Counted from the stretch's first letter, positions 9,070 through 18,397 are shown. The stretch: 46,399 nucleotides of DNA from Thiocapsa sp. (GCF_011390875.1 NZ_JAABRP010000020.1:1-46399); one strand, 5' to 3'. A program made the numbers and translations. The notes: generated by a model not told the origin, from the sequence alone.

Positions 9070-10268
9070 GGCAGCCCCCGTGTGGGTCCCTTCTCGGCCT
9101 CGATGCGACGCACCGTCGCATCGATCCGCAGCAGGATCGCGATCGCCATACAGGCGGCGATCAGGCTGTTGCTCCCGTAGCTCATAAAGGGCAGCGTTAA
9201 ACCCTTGGTCGGCAACATCCCGACATTTACGCCGATATTCACGAAGGCCTGCAGGCCAAGACCGAGTCCGATCCCCTGGGCGACATAGGCGGAGAAACGT
9301 TCGCCGAGAGCCTCCGCGCGCGCCCCGATCGAGAAGGCCCGCCAGGTCAGGAACGCGAATGCCGCGATCAGCATCAGCATCCCGACCAGACCGAGCTCCT
9401 CGCCCACGACCGATGCAATGAAGTCCGTATGGGCCTCCGGCAGGAAGAACTGCTTCTGGATCCCGTTGCCCAGTCCCACACCGAGCCATTCGCCCCGACC
9501 GAAGGCGATCAAGGCCTGGCTCAACTGATAGCCCGTATTGAAAGGGTCCTGAAAGGGATCGAGAAACGAGGTCACGCGCTGTAATCGATAGGGCGAGATG
9601 ACGACCAGCACCAAGAGTCCGGCGGCGACGACCAGGAACAAGACCACGAAGGGCATGAGGCTCACACCGCCCAAAAAAAGCAGGCCCATGACGGTCGCCA
9701 GCATGACCGCGGTCGTCCCGAAATCCGGCTGCTGGAGAATCAATGCACCGGCGATTCCGATCAAAATCATAGGCCGGATGAAACCCGAGATCCGGTTGAC
9801 GACGTCGTCGGCATGGCGGACCAGGTATCCGGAAACATAGATGATCGAAAACAGCTTCACCAACTCGGAGGGCTGAAGATTCAGCGGACCAAGCGGGATC
9901 CAGCGCGTCGCACCGTTGACCTCGCGCCCCACACCCGGCACCAGGACCAACACCAGCGAGAGAAGGCCGACGAGGAAAAGCCAAACCCCGCCGCGCTCCC
10001 ACCAATCGACCGGCACGCTGTAGGCCAGCACGGCCAGCGTCAGGGCAAGCCCCAGCGCCAAGCCGTGGCGCATCACGTAATGGAAGGGATCGTCGCAGCA
10101 GTTGGCCGCGATCGACATCGATGCCGAGGCCACCATCACGACGCCGAACACCACCAACCCGAGCGCGCAAAAAAGTAAGGGGTAGTCCACTCCGGCGACC
10201 GAGCGCCCGCGCCTGCGGAGCGCGTTGCGCGCTGGATTTCCACGAACCTGGCGGGCGGCGACCGTCAT
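9054..10268 (-). CDS. ftsW: FtsW, SEDS-family septal peptidoglycan polymerase
   Basis: Polytopic inner-membrane SEDS glycosyltransferase that polymerises lipid II at the septum together with FtsI. The protein has 404 residues with about ten hydrophobic segments. A basic N-terminal cytoplasmic tail of about 25 residues precedes the first segment (DYPLLFCALGLVVFGVVMVA). Conserved SEDS motifs include GATRWIPLGPLNLQPSELVK, QQPDFGTTAVM, AHTDFIASVVGEELGL, and the C-terminal GLTLPFMSYGSNSLIA. The ATG at 10266-10268 overlaps the murD stop (ATGA). Confidence 0.97.
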   Translation of the reverse strand: MTVAARQVRGNPARNALRRRGRSVAGVDYPLLFCALGLVVFGVVMVASASMSIAANCCDDPFHYVMRHGLALGLALTLAVLAYSVPVDWWERGGVWLFLVGLLSLVLVLVPGVGREVNGATRWIPLGPLNLQPSELVKLFSIIYVSGYLVRHADDVVNRISGFIRPMILIGIAGALILQQPDFGTTAVMLATVMGLLFLGGVSLMPFVVLFLVVAAGLLVLVVISPYRLQRVTSFLDPFQDPFNTGYQLSQALIAFGRGEWLGVGLGNGIQKQFFLPEAHTDFIASVVGEELGLVGMLMLIAAFAFLTWRAFSIGARAEALGERFSAYVAQGIGLGLGLQAFVNIGVNVGMLPTKGLTLPFMSYGSNSLIAACMAIAILLRIDATVRRIEAEKGPTRGLPWVRA

Positions 10269-11617
10269 GTTCCGAGACCCCGCACCGCCTCGGCGAAGGC
10301 CCGCCCGCGATGCTCGTAACTTTCGAACATATCGAAACTGGCGCAGGCCGGCGAGAGCAGAACCGTATCGCCGGGCCGGGCGATCGCCGCCGCCCGCGCG
10401 ACCGCATCCTGCATGCTTGAGGCATTCACCAGAGGAACCTCGCCGTCCAGCGCCTGCGCGATGATCCCGGCGTCCCGTCCAATCAGAACAACAGCGCGCG
10501 CGGCACGCTTCACCGCCGAGCGCAAGGGCGCGAAGTCGGCACCTTTGCCATCGCCGCCGGCGATCAGGACTGCACGGCCGGTGCTTCCGGGAGGAATCAA
10601 CCCTTCGAGTGCAGCCACGGTCGCCCCGGGATTCGTCCCCTTGGAATCGTCGTACCAGCACACGCCGTCGCGCTCGGCAACCAGCTCGCTGCGGTGGGGC
10701 AAGCCCGAGAAGCGACGCAGGACCGCACACGCATCCTCCATCGGCAGGCCGCATCCGCAGGCCAGAGCCAAGGCCGCAAGGGCGTTCGCCAGGTTGTGCA
10801 GACCCGCAATGCGGACCTCGGAGGCCGGCATCAGGGGTTGCATCCCTCGGCAGATCCAATGTGCCCCGTCGTGGACGCGCAGACCGAAGTCGTCGTCCGC
10901 CGGCTCGCCGAGGGTAAATCCGATCTCGAGCACGGCCTCCCTCGGCATGGCGACGACGATCGGATCGTCGCGATTCACGACGGCGACCCGCGCACCCCGG
11001 TAGATGCGCCCCTTGGTCCGCGCATAGGCGTCCAGGTCGGGATAGCGGTCCATGTGGTCGGCGGAAACATTGAGGACGACCGCCACATCGGCGCGGAGAT
11101 TAAAGGTGGTCTCCAATTGGAAGCTCGAAAGCTCCAGGACATAACGCTCGATCGAGGGGTCGAGCAGATCCAATGCGGGCTCGCCCAGATTTCCGCCGAC
11201 GGAGACGCGCTGCCCGGCGGCCGCGGCCATCTGCCCGACCAGGGTCGTCACCGTGCTCTTGCCGTTCGATCCGGTGATGGCGCAGATCGGCGCCTGAGCT
11301 GCACGCGCGAAGAGCTCGATGTCGCCGATGACCTCGACACCGCGTGCCGTCGCATCCCGAATCGAGGGATCGGAGACGGGCACACCCGGACTGACGACCA
11401 ATCGCGCGGCGGCCGCAAATACACCCTGTTCGAAGCCGCCGACGAAGACCGCGACCTCCGGCATCTCCTCGCGCAACTGCTGCAAGCCCGGCGGATTCTC
11501 GCGCGAGTCGGTCACGGCCGTCGCGATGCCTTGCGAACGCAAATAACGGGCGCAGGAGATCCCTGTCTTGCCGAGACCGACCACCAGGGTCTTCGCGGTA
11601 TCGGACACCAGACTCAT
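10265..11617 (-). CDS. murD: MurD, UDP-N-acetylmuramoyl-L-alanine--D-glutamate ligase
   Basis: Mur ligase adding D-Glu to UDP-MurNAc-L-Ala. The protein has 450 residues. The N-terminal domain has TLVVGLGKTGISCARYL (10-26). The ATP loop is TGSNGKST (115-122). It also carries LELSSFQLE, LNVSADHMDRY with the DHMDRY metal-site motif, WYDDSKGTNPGATVAAL, IAGGDGKGADF, and LLSPACASFDMF near the end. The start MSLVSD at 11615-11617 has an AGCAGGT-like Shine-Dalgarno; 27 further upstream codons are open but not homologous. There is a 112-bp spacer from mraY with no obvious site. Confidence 0.97.
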   Translation of the reverse strand: MSLVSDTAKTLVVGLGKTGISCARYLRSQGIATAVTDSRENPPGLQQLREEMPEVAVFVGGFEQGVFAAAARLVVSPGVPVSDPSIRDATARGVEVIGDIELFARAAQAPICAITGSNGKSTVTTLVGQMAAAAGQRVSVGGNLGEPALDLLDPSIERYVLELSSFQLETTFNLRADVAVVLNVSADHMDRYPDLDAYARTKGRIYRGARVAVVNRDDPIVVAMPREAVLEIGFTLGEPADDDFGLRVHDGAHWICRGMQPLMPASEVRIAGLHNLANALAALALACGCGLPMEDACAVLRRFSGLPHRSELVAERDGVCWYDDSKGTNPGATVAALEGLIPPGSTGRAVLIAGGDGKGADFAPLRSAVKRAARAVVLIGRDAGIIAQALDGEVPLVNASSMQDAVARAAAIARPGDTVLLSPACASFDMFESYEHRGRAFAEAVRGLGT

Positions 11618-11729
11618 CGTACCTGCTCGGAAGACATGCGCGGACCCTTGCCGCACTTGTCCGTTTCGATCGCTTTCATTCCCCCCCCGTCGAATCAAAG
11701 CCTAGACGAACCCAAAGCTGTCGCGGCGC

Positions 11730-12812
11730 TTACCGGATCTTCAAACTCGCCAAGCCGACCAGCACCAGAACCACCGTCACGATCCAGAAGCGGACGATGA
11801 CGCGCGGCTCGGGCCAGCCTTTGAGCTCGAAATGATGATGGATCGGCGCCATGCGGAAGATGCGTTTGCCCGTGAGCTTGAAGGACATCACCTGCATCAT
11901 CACCGAGATGGTTTCGACGACAAAGACGCCGCCCATCACGAAGAGCACCAACTCCTGACGCGCCGCCACCGCGACGACCCCGAGCGCGGCGCCCAGAGCC
12001 AGCGCGCCGACGTCGCCCATGAAAACCTGCGCCGGATAGGCATTGAACCAGAGAAAACCCAAACCCGCGCCGACCAAAGCGCCGCAGAAGACGACCAGCT
12101 CGCCGACCTCCGGGATGTGCGGGATCAAGAGATAGCTGGAGATCGGTCCATGACTCGCGGCGTAGACGAAGACCGCCAATGCGCCGGCAACCAAGACCGT
12201 CGGCATGACGGCGAGCCCGTCCAGACCATCGGTCAGGTTCACTGCATTGCTGGCCCCGACGATCACGAAATAGGTCAGCAGAATGAACCAGGGCCCGAGC
12301 TGGATCGAGACATCCTTCAGATAGGGAATCAGCAGCTCGGTCTCCGCCGGCGAGCCTGCCGTCACATAGAGCGCGATCGCCGCGGAAAAGCCCGCGACGG
12401 TCTGCCACAGATATTTCCAGCGCGCCGCCAAGCCGCGCGGGTTGCGAAGCACCAGTTTCTTGTAGTCGTCCACCAGACCGACAAGGCCGAACGCGAGCGT
12501 GGTCAGGAGCACGATCCAGACATACCGGTTGTCCAGATCGGCCCACAACAGCGTGCTCACCGCGACCGCGACGAGGATGAGCGCACCCCCCATGGTGGGC
12601 GTGCCGGCTTTGGAAAGATGACTCTGCGGGCCGTCGTCGCGCACCATCTGACCGACCTTGTAGGCGCGCAAACGGGTGATCATCGGCCGGCCGACGAGCA
12701 GAGCGATCGCGAGCGCCGTGAGCACGCCCATGATGGCGCGCAGGGTCAGATACCGGAAGACATTGAATCCGGTCTGAAACTGCGACAGCCATTCGGCAAG
12801 GTAAAGCAACAC
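11730..12812 (-). CDS. mraY: MraY, phospho-MurNAc-pentapeptide transferase
   Basis: Integral-membrane enzyme transferring phospho-MurNAc-pentapeptide to undecaprenyl phosphate, forming lipid I. The protein has 360 residues, the same length as E. coli MraY, with about ten transmembrane helices. Visible signature motifs are [20 protein letters not shown], the catalytic [22 protein letters not shown], and the histidine cluster [13 protein letters not shown]. The start is GTG at 12810-12812, immediately after the murF TAG and preceded by GGAGAG within the murF end, so the two genes are coupled. Confidence 0.98.
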   Translation of the reverse strand: MLLYLAEWLSQFQTGFNVFRYLTLRAIMGVLTALAIALLVGRPMITRLRAYKVGQMVRDDGPQSHLSKAGTPTMGGALILVAVAVSTLLWADLDNRYVWIVLLTTLAFGLVGLVDDYKKLVLRNPRGLAARWKYLWQTVAGFSAAIALYVTAGSPAETELLIPYLKDVSIQLGPWFILLTYFVIVGASNAVNLTDGLDGLAVMPTVLVAGALAVFVYAASHGPISSYLLIPHIPEVGELVVFCGALVGAGLGFLWFNAYPAQVFMGDVGALALGAALGVVAVAARQELVLFVMGGVFVVETISVMMQVMSFKLTGKRIFRMAPIHHHFELKGWPEPRVIVRFWIVTVVLVLVGLASLKIR

Positions 12813-14171
12813 CTAACTCTCTCCTTCGGCGCACAGCGCCTCGACGACCTGCTCCATCCGCGCGGAGCGGGAGCCCTTGACCAGGATACGGTCACCTGCG
12901 GACATCTCGGTTCGAAGCGCACGCACGAGATCCACCTGGTCGGAAAAGTGGCGTGCGCCGTCACCGAAGGCGGACGTCGCCGCCGCGCTCAGGACACCCA
13001 CGCTGAAAAGACGATCGATGCCGGCCTCGCGCGCGTTCTCGCCGACCTCGCGGTGCAAGGCGTCGGCCTCCGGGCCCAGTTCGGCGAGGTCACCCAAGAC
13101 CAGCCAGCGCCGGCCCGCCAGGCCGGCAAGGACTTGAATCGCTGCGGCGATCGAGTCCGGGTTGGCGTTGTAGGTGTCGTCGATGACGCCGACCTCGCCA
13201 CACCGCAGGGGGCAGAGACGACCCTTCACGGGCATCAGCGTCGCGAGACCCGCCTGGATCGCGCCAGGCTCGATCCCGAGCGCCAGCGCCGTGGCCGCGG
13301 CGGCCAAAGCGTTGCGGGCGTTGTGCTCGCCGGCCAAACGCAGCGTGATCGGGATCGCTTTGCCCTCGTGATGCGCGACGACGTGCGTAGCAAAACCCGC
13401 CTCGGTCCACTCGACTCGGATCGCCGAGCGATCCGCCCGAAGGTCTGTGTCGCCACCCAGTCCGAACGTCAGGGTACGACGACCCGCGGCCAGATCGCGC
13501 CAGAGACCCGCGTACGGGGAATCGCCGGCGAACACGAAAACCCCCTCGCTCGGCAGACCGCGGGCGATCTCGCCTTTGGCATGGGCAACGCCGTCGACGC
13601 TGCCGAAGCCCTCCAGGTGAGCGCGGCCGGCATTGGTGATGAGGGCGACATCCGGACCGGCGATGTCGGTCATGTAGCCGATCTCGCCATGGTGGTTGGC
13701 ACCCATTTCCAGGACGAGAAAGTCTTCGTCCCGGGCGCTCAACAGGGTCAAGGGCATCCCGATATCGTTGTTCAGATTGCCGCGGGTCGCGCGGACGCTG
13801 CCGACCTGATCGAGAATGGCGGCAACCATCTCCTTGACCGTGGTCTTGCCGTTGCTCCCCGTGATGGCGACGACCCGCCCGGGGAAGACATCGCGCCAAG
13901 CCGCGGCGAGGGCCCCGAGCCCGGCGCGAGTGTCCTCGACGATCCACTGCGGCAGATCCACCGGAAGCGGATGATCGACCATCGCCGCGACGGCACCGGC
14001 GGCGTGCGCGGCGGCGACATGGTCATGCCCGTCGAAGCGCTCGCCGCGCAGGGCGACAAAGAGCTGGCCGCTGCAATCGGCACGGCTGTCGGTGCCGACC
14101 GAGTCGAAGCGGCGATCCTCTCCCTCGAGACGGCCACCGGCGCGAGCAACGGCTTCGGAGAGAGACCACAT
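12813..14171 (-). CDS. murF: MurF, UDP-MurNAc-tripeptide--D-Ala-D-Ala ligase
   Basis: Mur ligase adding the D-Ala-D-Ala dipeptide to complete the pentapeptide. The protein has 452 residues, the same as E. coli. It has the intact N-terminal substrate domain (TDSRADCSGQLFVALRGERFDGHDHV), the ATP loop TGSNGKTT (104-111), LEMGANHHGEI, the central AGEHNARNALAAAA, and VIDDTYNANPDS. The start MWSL at 14169-14171 is chosen because it overlaps the murE-like stop as TGATG and has GGAGGG nine bases upstream. The earlier ATG at 14192 has no spaced Shine-Dalgarno. Confidence 0.96.
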   Translation of the reverse strand: MWSLSEAVARAGGRLEGEDRRFDSVGTDSRADCSGQLFVALRGERFDGHDHVAAAHAAGAVAAMVDHPLPVDLPQWIVEDTRAGLGALAAAWRDVFPGRVVAITGSNGKTTVKEMVAAILDQVGSVRATRGNLNNDIGMPLTLLSARDEDFLVLEMGANHHGEIGYMTDIAGPDVALITNAGRAHLEGFGSVDGVAHAKGEIARGLPSEGVFVFAGDSPYAGLWRDLAAGRRTLTFGLGGDTDLRADRSAIRVEWTEAGFATHVVAHHEGKAIPITLRLAGEHNARNALAAAATALALGIEPGAIQAGLATLMPVKGRLCPLRCGEVGVIDDTYNANPDSIAAAIQVLAGLAGRRWLVLGDLAELGPEADALHREVGENAREAGIDRLFSVGVLSAAATSAFGDGARHFSDQVDLVRALRTEMSAGDRILVKGSRSARMEQVVEALCAEGES

Positions 14172-15415
14172 CACCGACGACCCTCCTGCCATTCCCGCAG
14201 GGCCTCGACGACCTGGGCGCGATCGCTGAAGCGCACCTTGAGCTCGCCCATCTCCTGGATTGTCTCGTGACCTTTACCGGCCACGAGCACGGCATCGCCG
14301 ATGCCTGCGAGGGTGATCGCGGTGCGGATCGCGAGGGCGCGTCGGCGTCGCACCCGCACACGGCTCGGATCGACGACGCCGGCGAGGATATCCGCGACGA
14401 TCGTCTCGCCGCACTCACCGCGCGGATTGTCGTCGGCGAGGATCACCTCGTCGCTCAGACGCTCGGCAATGGCACCCATGACGGGGCGTATGGCGGGATC
14501 ACGCTCGCCGTTGCAGCCGAAGACCGTGAAGATGCGTCGCGGACCGTGTCGGCGAAGATTCACGAGAGCCGTTTCGAGCGCGGCCGGTGTCCGGGCCTCG
14601 TCGACGACGACTAGCGGCGTCTGCGCGCCGCCGAAACACTCCATGCGGCCTGGCACACCCTGAATGCGGCTCGTCTCACGCGCTGCGCGCTCCAGCGGAA
14701 GGCCGCGCGCGAGCAGCACGGCCAAAACGGCCAAAAGATTGGTCGCATTGAAGGCGCCGATCAGACCGACGGCGAGATTCGCCTTGGTACAGGCATCGCG
14801 CGTCTCGCAGGCGACACGCATCCGCAACCCCCTCGGCATCGCTGCGATCTCGCCGGCACGAACTCGGATAGCGCATGCGCGGAGTACGTCGTCATCGGGC
14901 GGCGCCGCGTTCGCATCCGCCACGAAACCCGCCACGGCGACCCCCGCGGGCAGTGCGTTCACGATGGTCTTCGAAAAGGGATCGCTCAGATTCAGGACGG
15001 CCCACTTCAGATCCGGAGACCCGAAGAGGCGCAAGACAGCCTTCGCGCGATCCGAGGACACGCCCGTATCGCTCGGGTCGACCCCATCGATGCCGGTGAA
15101 AAGCACGTGCGTGAAACGAACGTCCTCCACTCGGGAGCGCGCGAGCTCGTCGAAGGAGACCTCGATGGCGACGGCCCGGGCGCCGCGCAGACAGAGCCCC
15201 TCGAGCATGGCCCGAAGGCTGCGAGCGGCGGGGTCGCCGGTCGTCTTGAGGTCGCCGGGAAACCCGTGGCCGACCGTGGCGATGACGCCGCACGGCATCT
15301 CCACGGCCAAAACCTGCGCAAGCGCGTGGGCAACGCTGGTCTTTCCCCGCGCCCCGGTGATGCAGAAGGTCTCCGGACACGCGTTCGGCGAGCCCAAGAG
15401 GCGATCCGCCATCAT
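14171..15415 (-). CDS. divergent MurE-like Mur ligase lacking the N-terminal domain
   Basis: It occupies the murE position between ftsI and murF but has only 414 residues (E. coli MurE has 495). The ATP loop TGARGKTS (20-27) starts almost at the N-terminus, so about 94 residues that normally bind the uracil nucleotide are missing. Signature blocks are altered: EVSSHGL becomes EVSFDEL (85-91), FTNLSRDHLDYH becomes FTGIDGVDPSDT (106-117), and VDYAHTPD becomes VDEARTPA (271-278). Others survive: K125 at the carbamylated-lysine position, GAFNATNLLA, VFGCNGERD, the diaminopimelate-selecting DDNPRGE (328-334), and AGKGHE (379-384). It overlaps ftsI (ATGA) and murF (TGATG), leaving no room for the lost domain. 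It may be a decayed MurE, with a true one elsewhere, or a repurposed ligase. The family is clear; the activity is not. Confidence 0.85.
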   Translation of the reverse strand: MMADRLLGSPNACPETFCITGARGKTSVAHALAQVLAVEMPCGVIATVGHGFPGDLKTTGDPAARSLRAMLEGLCLRGARAVAIEVSFDELARSRVEDVRFTHVLFTGIDGVDPSDTGVSSDRAKAVLRLFGSPDLKWAVLNLSDPFSKTIVNALPAGVAVAGFVADANAAPPDDDVLRACAIRVRAGEIAAMPRGLRMRVACETRDACTKANLAVGLIGAFNATNLLAVLAVLLARGLPLERAARETSRIQGVPGRMECFGGAQTPLVVVDEARTPAALETALVNLRRHGPRRIFTVFGCNGERDPAIRPVMGAIAERLSDEVILADDNPRGECGETIVADILAGVVDPSRVRVRRRRALAIRTAITLAGIGDAVLVAGKGHETIQEMGELKVRFSDRAQVVEALREWQEGRR

Positions 15416-17181
15416 GGCTCGACCTCGCGTCGGGCCAGCAGCATCGAGGGTTGCGGATCGTCCGGCGGGACATTGAACAGCCGTAAAGCGCCCTCCATCA
15501 CCTTCTGGAAGACGGGCGCAGCCACGAGTCCGCCGTAGTAAGCCTTACCCTTCGGCTCGTCGATCATCACCGCAATCACCAAGCGCGGCGAGCCCGCAGG
15601 CGCAAAGCCGGCAAACACGGCCTGGTAGCGTCCGCCGCCGTAGCCGGCGCGTCCTGCCGATTTCTTGGCCGTCCCGGTCTTGCCGGCGACTCGATACCCG
15701 GTAATGGCGGCACGTTTCGCGGTGCCTTGATCGGAAACCACCGTCTCCATCATCGCCCGCACCTTGCGAGCCGTTTCGGCGCTCAGAATACGGGTCTCCT
15801 CGCCCGCCTGCATTCGGGAGGCAGGATCCTGCTTCATTAGGGTCACCGGCCGCTTGATGCCGTCCGCGGCCAACACCCCGTAGGCTTGCGCCAGTTGCAG
15901 CGCCGTCACCGACAAGCCGTAGCCGAAGGCCTGGGTGGCATGCTCGAAGACGCGCCAGGTCGAATGATGTCGCAGCACGCCGCGGCTCTCGCCCGGCACG
16001 CCGACCGCGGTCGCATGACCGAAGCCGAGCTGATCGTAAAGACCCCAAAGATCACCGTAGCTCATCATCTGGGCGATCTTGACGACGCCGACGTTGCTCG
16101 ATTTGGTGATGACACCGGTCACGTCGAGGTTGCCGTAATTGCGCACGTCCTTGACCGTGTTGCGCCCGACCGCCAACGACCCGCCCCGCGTCGCGATCGT
16201 GGTCGTCGGCTTGATCAAACCCCGCTCCAGTGCCGCAGCCACGACGAACGGCTTGATCGTCGAACCCGGCTCCATGACGTCGGTCACGGCACGATTGCGG
16301 CGACGCTCGCTGCTGCCGCCGCGTTGGGCGTTCGGGTTGTAGCCCGGCTGGTTGACCATCGCGAGGATCTCGCCGGTCTGGACATCCAAGGCCACCAGCG
16401 TCCCGCCGACGGCCTTGTGCTCGGCAACTGCGGCTTTCAGCTCGCGGTAGGCGAGGAACTGAAGGCGACGGTCGAGGCTGAGCGCGAGGTCCGCACCCTG
16501 ACGCGGAGCACGGACTTGCTCGATCTCCTGCACGATCTGCTGCCGACCGTCGCGAATGACCCGACGCAGTCCGGGCTCGGATTTCAGCCAGGAATCGTAC
16601 GTGAGCTCGATACCCTCCTGTCCCTTGTCGTCGATGTCGGTGAATCCCAGGACGTGCCCGAAGACCTCGACACCCGGATAGAAGCGACGGTACTCGGTCT
16701 CGAAGTCCACGCCGACGAGATCGTGATCGGCGATGACCTGCCGCACCTCGCGCGCTTCCTCGAAGCTGACACGCCGCTTGAGATAGAGAAACCCGCGCTC
16801 CGCGGTGGCGTCGAGCCGTTCCTGCAGCGCATTCGGCTCGAGCCCCAGCGCGCGGGCCAACGGCGGAATCACGTCACGTCGCTCGACCAGCTTGCGCGGC
16901 TCGCCCCAGACCGTTTCCACCGGCGTGCTCACCGCGAGCGGCTCGCCGTTGCGGTCGGTGATCATGCCTCGGCGCGCGGCGATCTCGCCGACGCGCAGAT
17001 AACGGCGCTCGCCTTCGCTGCGCAGATAGTCGGTCTCGACGACTTGGCGATAGAAAACCGCCACCGAAAGCACGACAAAGGCGCTCGACAGGAGACCGAC
17101 CAACAGGCGGCGACGCAGCGCGAGATTCGGTCTGGCCCGTCGCGGCTCGGGACGTCGGACACGACGATTACGGGTAGACAC
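15412..17181 (-). CDS. ftsI: FtsI (PBP3), septal peptidoglycan transpeptidase
   Basis: Class B penicillin-binding protein that cross-links septal peptidoglycan as partner of FtsW. The protein has 589 residues: an Arg-rich cytoplasmic tail, one transmembrane segment (about 26-44), a dimerisation/pedestal domain beginning RRGMITDRNGEPLAVS, and the transpeptidase domain. Catalytic motifs are STIK (S307-K310), SSN (361-363) and KTGT (501-504). I set the start at GTG 17179-17181 because GAGGGAG lies six bases upstream; a TTG at 17194-17196 would sit on top of that site. It overlaps ftsL by 14 bp and the murE-like gene by ATGA. Confidence 0.96.
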   Translation of the reverse strand: MSTRNRRVRRPEPRRARPNLALRRRLLVGLLSSAFVVLSVAVFYRQVVETDYLRSEGERRYLRVGEIAARRGMITDRNGEPLAVSTPVETVWGEPRKLVERRDVIPPLARALGLEPNALQERLDATAERGFLYLKRRVSFEEAREVRQVIADHDLVGVDFETEYRRFYPGVEVFGHVLGFTDIDDKGQEGIELTYDSWLKSEPGLRRVIRDGRQQIVQEIEQVRAPRQGADLALSLDRRLQFLAYRELKAAVAEHKAVGGTLVALDVQTGEILAMVNQPGYNPNAQRGGSSERRRNRAVTDVMEPGSTIKPFVVAAALERGLIKPTTTIATRGGSLAVGRNTVKDVRNYGNLDVTGVITKSSNVGVVKIAQMMSYGDLWGLYDQLGFGHATAVGVPGESRGVLRHHSTWRVFEHATQAFGYGLSVTALQLAQAYGVLAADGIKRPVTLMKQDPASRMQAGEETRILSAETARKVRAMMETVVSDQGTAKRAAITGYRVAGKTGTAKKSAGRAGYGGGRYQAVFAGFAPAGSPRLVIAVMIDEPKGKAYYGGLVAAPVFQKVMEGALRLFNVPPDDPQPSMLLARREVEP

Positions 17182-17458
17182 GGCCGACTCCCTCAATCAA
17201 TAAGACGTCTTCGAACCTCGGGTTGAACATCCCCAGCTGGTCTCTGGCCTTGCGCTCGACGCGAACATGCGTAGAAAGGGCGGCCTCCTCGAGACGAAGC
17301 CGATTCCACTCCACGTCGACGGCGTCGCGCTGGGCGCGCAACTCCTGCAAGTGACTGAAATGGAGCCGCGTCTGGTACTTGGTGTACACCACGGCGATCG
17401 CCGAAACGGTGACGGCCAAGGCCAAACCGACCAGAATCCAAAGCGGACGGGCGCTCAT
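17168..17458 (-). CDS. ftsL: FtsL, divisome bitopic protein
   Basis: Small inner-membrane protein that forms the FtsQLB complex and activates FtsWI. The protein has 96 residues. It has one transmembrane helix (about 6-26, PLWILVGLALAVTVSAIAVV) followed by a periplasmic coiled coil (HLQELRAQRDAVDVEWNRLR) and the usual C-terminal block with ERKARDQLGM. The ATG at 17456-17458 overlaps the rsmH stop (ATGA). Sequence identity in this family is low, so the call rests on topology, length and its place between rsmH and ftsI. Confidence 0.93.
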   Translation of the reverse strand: MSARPLWILVGLALAVTVSAIAVVYTKYQTRLHFSHLQELRAQRDAVDVEWNRLRLEEAALSTHVRVERKARDQLGMFNPRFEDVLLIEGVGRVYP

Positions 17459-18387
17459 GTGAGCCGCTCCGCGACGCGCATGATGGCGCTGCGTGCACGA
17501 GGATTGGATGCGACCTCTGCGGGCGCAGGGCGCACCGGCTTGCCCAGGATGCGCAAGCGTCCGCGCGATTCGGCGGCGGTTACCGGAAGCCCCTTGGGCA
17601 GGACCGGGCCTCGCGATTCCGAGCGCATGAAACGTTTGACGATACGGTCCTCCAGGGAGTGAAAACTGATGACGACCAGCCGTCCGGCGTGCGCCAAGAG
17701 CTCGCAGGATTGGCGCAGGCAATCCTGGATCTCCTCGAGTTCGTCGTTGATCCGGATGCGCAGCGCTTGGAAGGTACGCGTCGCCGGGTGCTTGCCGGGC
17801 TCGCGCGTCGGTACCGACCGCGCAACCAAGGCGGCGAGCTGGGTCGTCGTCGTCAATGGGCTCTCGCTGCGCTGCGCAACGATGTTGCGTGCGATGCGTC
17901 GGGCGAAACGTTCCTCGCCGAAATCGAACAAGACTTCGACGATCTCGGCATCGGAGGCATGGGCCAGCCATTGCGCCGCCGACTCGCCGCGGGTGGGGTC
18001 CATTCTCAGATCCAAGGGACCTTCGGTCGAAAAACTGAAGCCGCGTTCCGGCGTGTCGAGCTGAGGCGAAGACACCCCGAAGTCCAACAACAGGCCGCAG
18101 AGGTTGCCCTGGACGCCGATCTGCGCGAGCAGCTCGCTGATCGAGCCGAAGCGCCCGGACACCATCGTGAATCGCCGATCGGTACGCGCAAGCGCATCCC
18201 CCGCGGAGACCGCCTCGGGATCCCGATCGATGCCGATCAAGCGCCCGGTCTCGCCGAGTCGCGCCAGAACGGCACGACTATGCCCGCCACGCCCGAAGGT
18301 GGCGTCGACATAGATACCGTTCGGATCCACGACCAAGGCGTGCACGCTCTCCTCCAGCAGCACCGGCAGGTGTTGTTGCTCGATCAA
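17455..18387 (-). CDS. rsmH: RsmH (MraW), 16S rRNA C1402 N4-methyltransferase
   Basis: SAM-dependent methyltransferase modifying N4 of C1402 in 16S rRNA at the P-site. The protein has 310 residues (E. coli 313). The SAM motif VDATFGRGGHS is at 27-37, followed by GIDRDPEA, LLLDFGVSSPQLD, GFSFSTEGPLDLRMDP, RTFQALRIRINDEL, and the C-terminal SFHSLEDRIVKRF. No ATG lies near the homologous start; TTG at 18385-18387 gives MIEQQHLPVLL, which aligns with other RsmH N-termini. It lies 10 bp after mraZ. RsmI, which acts on the 2'-O of the same nucleotide, is encoded nearby at 19621-20496. Confidence 0.97.
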   Translation of the reverse strand: MIEQQHLPVLLEESVHALVVDPNGIYVDATFGRGGHSRAVLARLGETGRLIGIDRDPEAVSAGDALARTDRRFTMVSGRFGSISELLAQIGVQGNLCGLLLDFGVSSPQLDTPERGFSFSTEGPLDLRMDPTRGESAAQWLAHASDAEIVEVLFDFGEERFARRIARNIVAQRSESPLTTTTQLAALVARSVPTREPGKHPATRTFQALRIRINDELEEIQDCLRQSCELLAHAGRLVVISFHSLEDRIVKRFMRSESRGPVLPKGLPVTAAESRGRLRILGKPVRPAPAEVASNPRARSAIMRVAERLT

Positions 18388-18397
18388 AGGAATACTC

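Noticed and set aside
11832-14270. An 812-codon open frame on the plus strand, opposite mraY and murF
   Set aside because: It mirrors real genes with strong family matches on the other strand. Its translation is rich in His, Asp, Arg and Gln with no recognisable motif, as expected of an antisense frame in GC-rich DNA. The same holds for the 446-codon frame opposite ftsI at 15886-17226.
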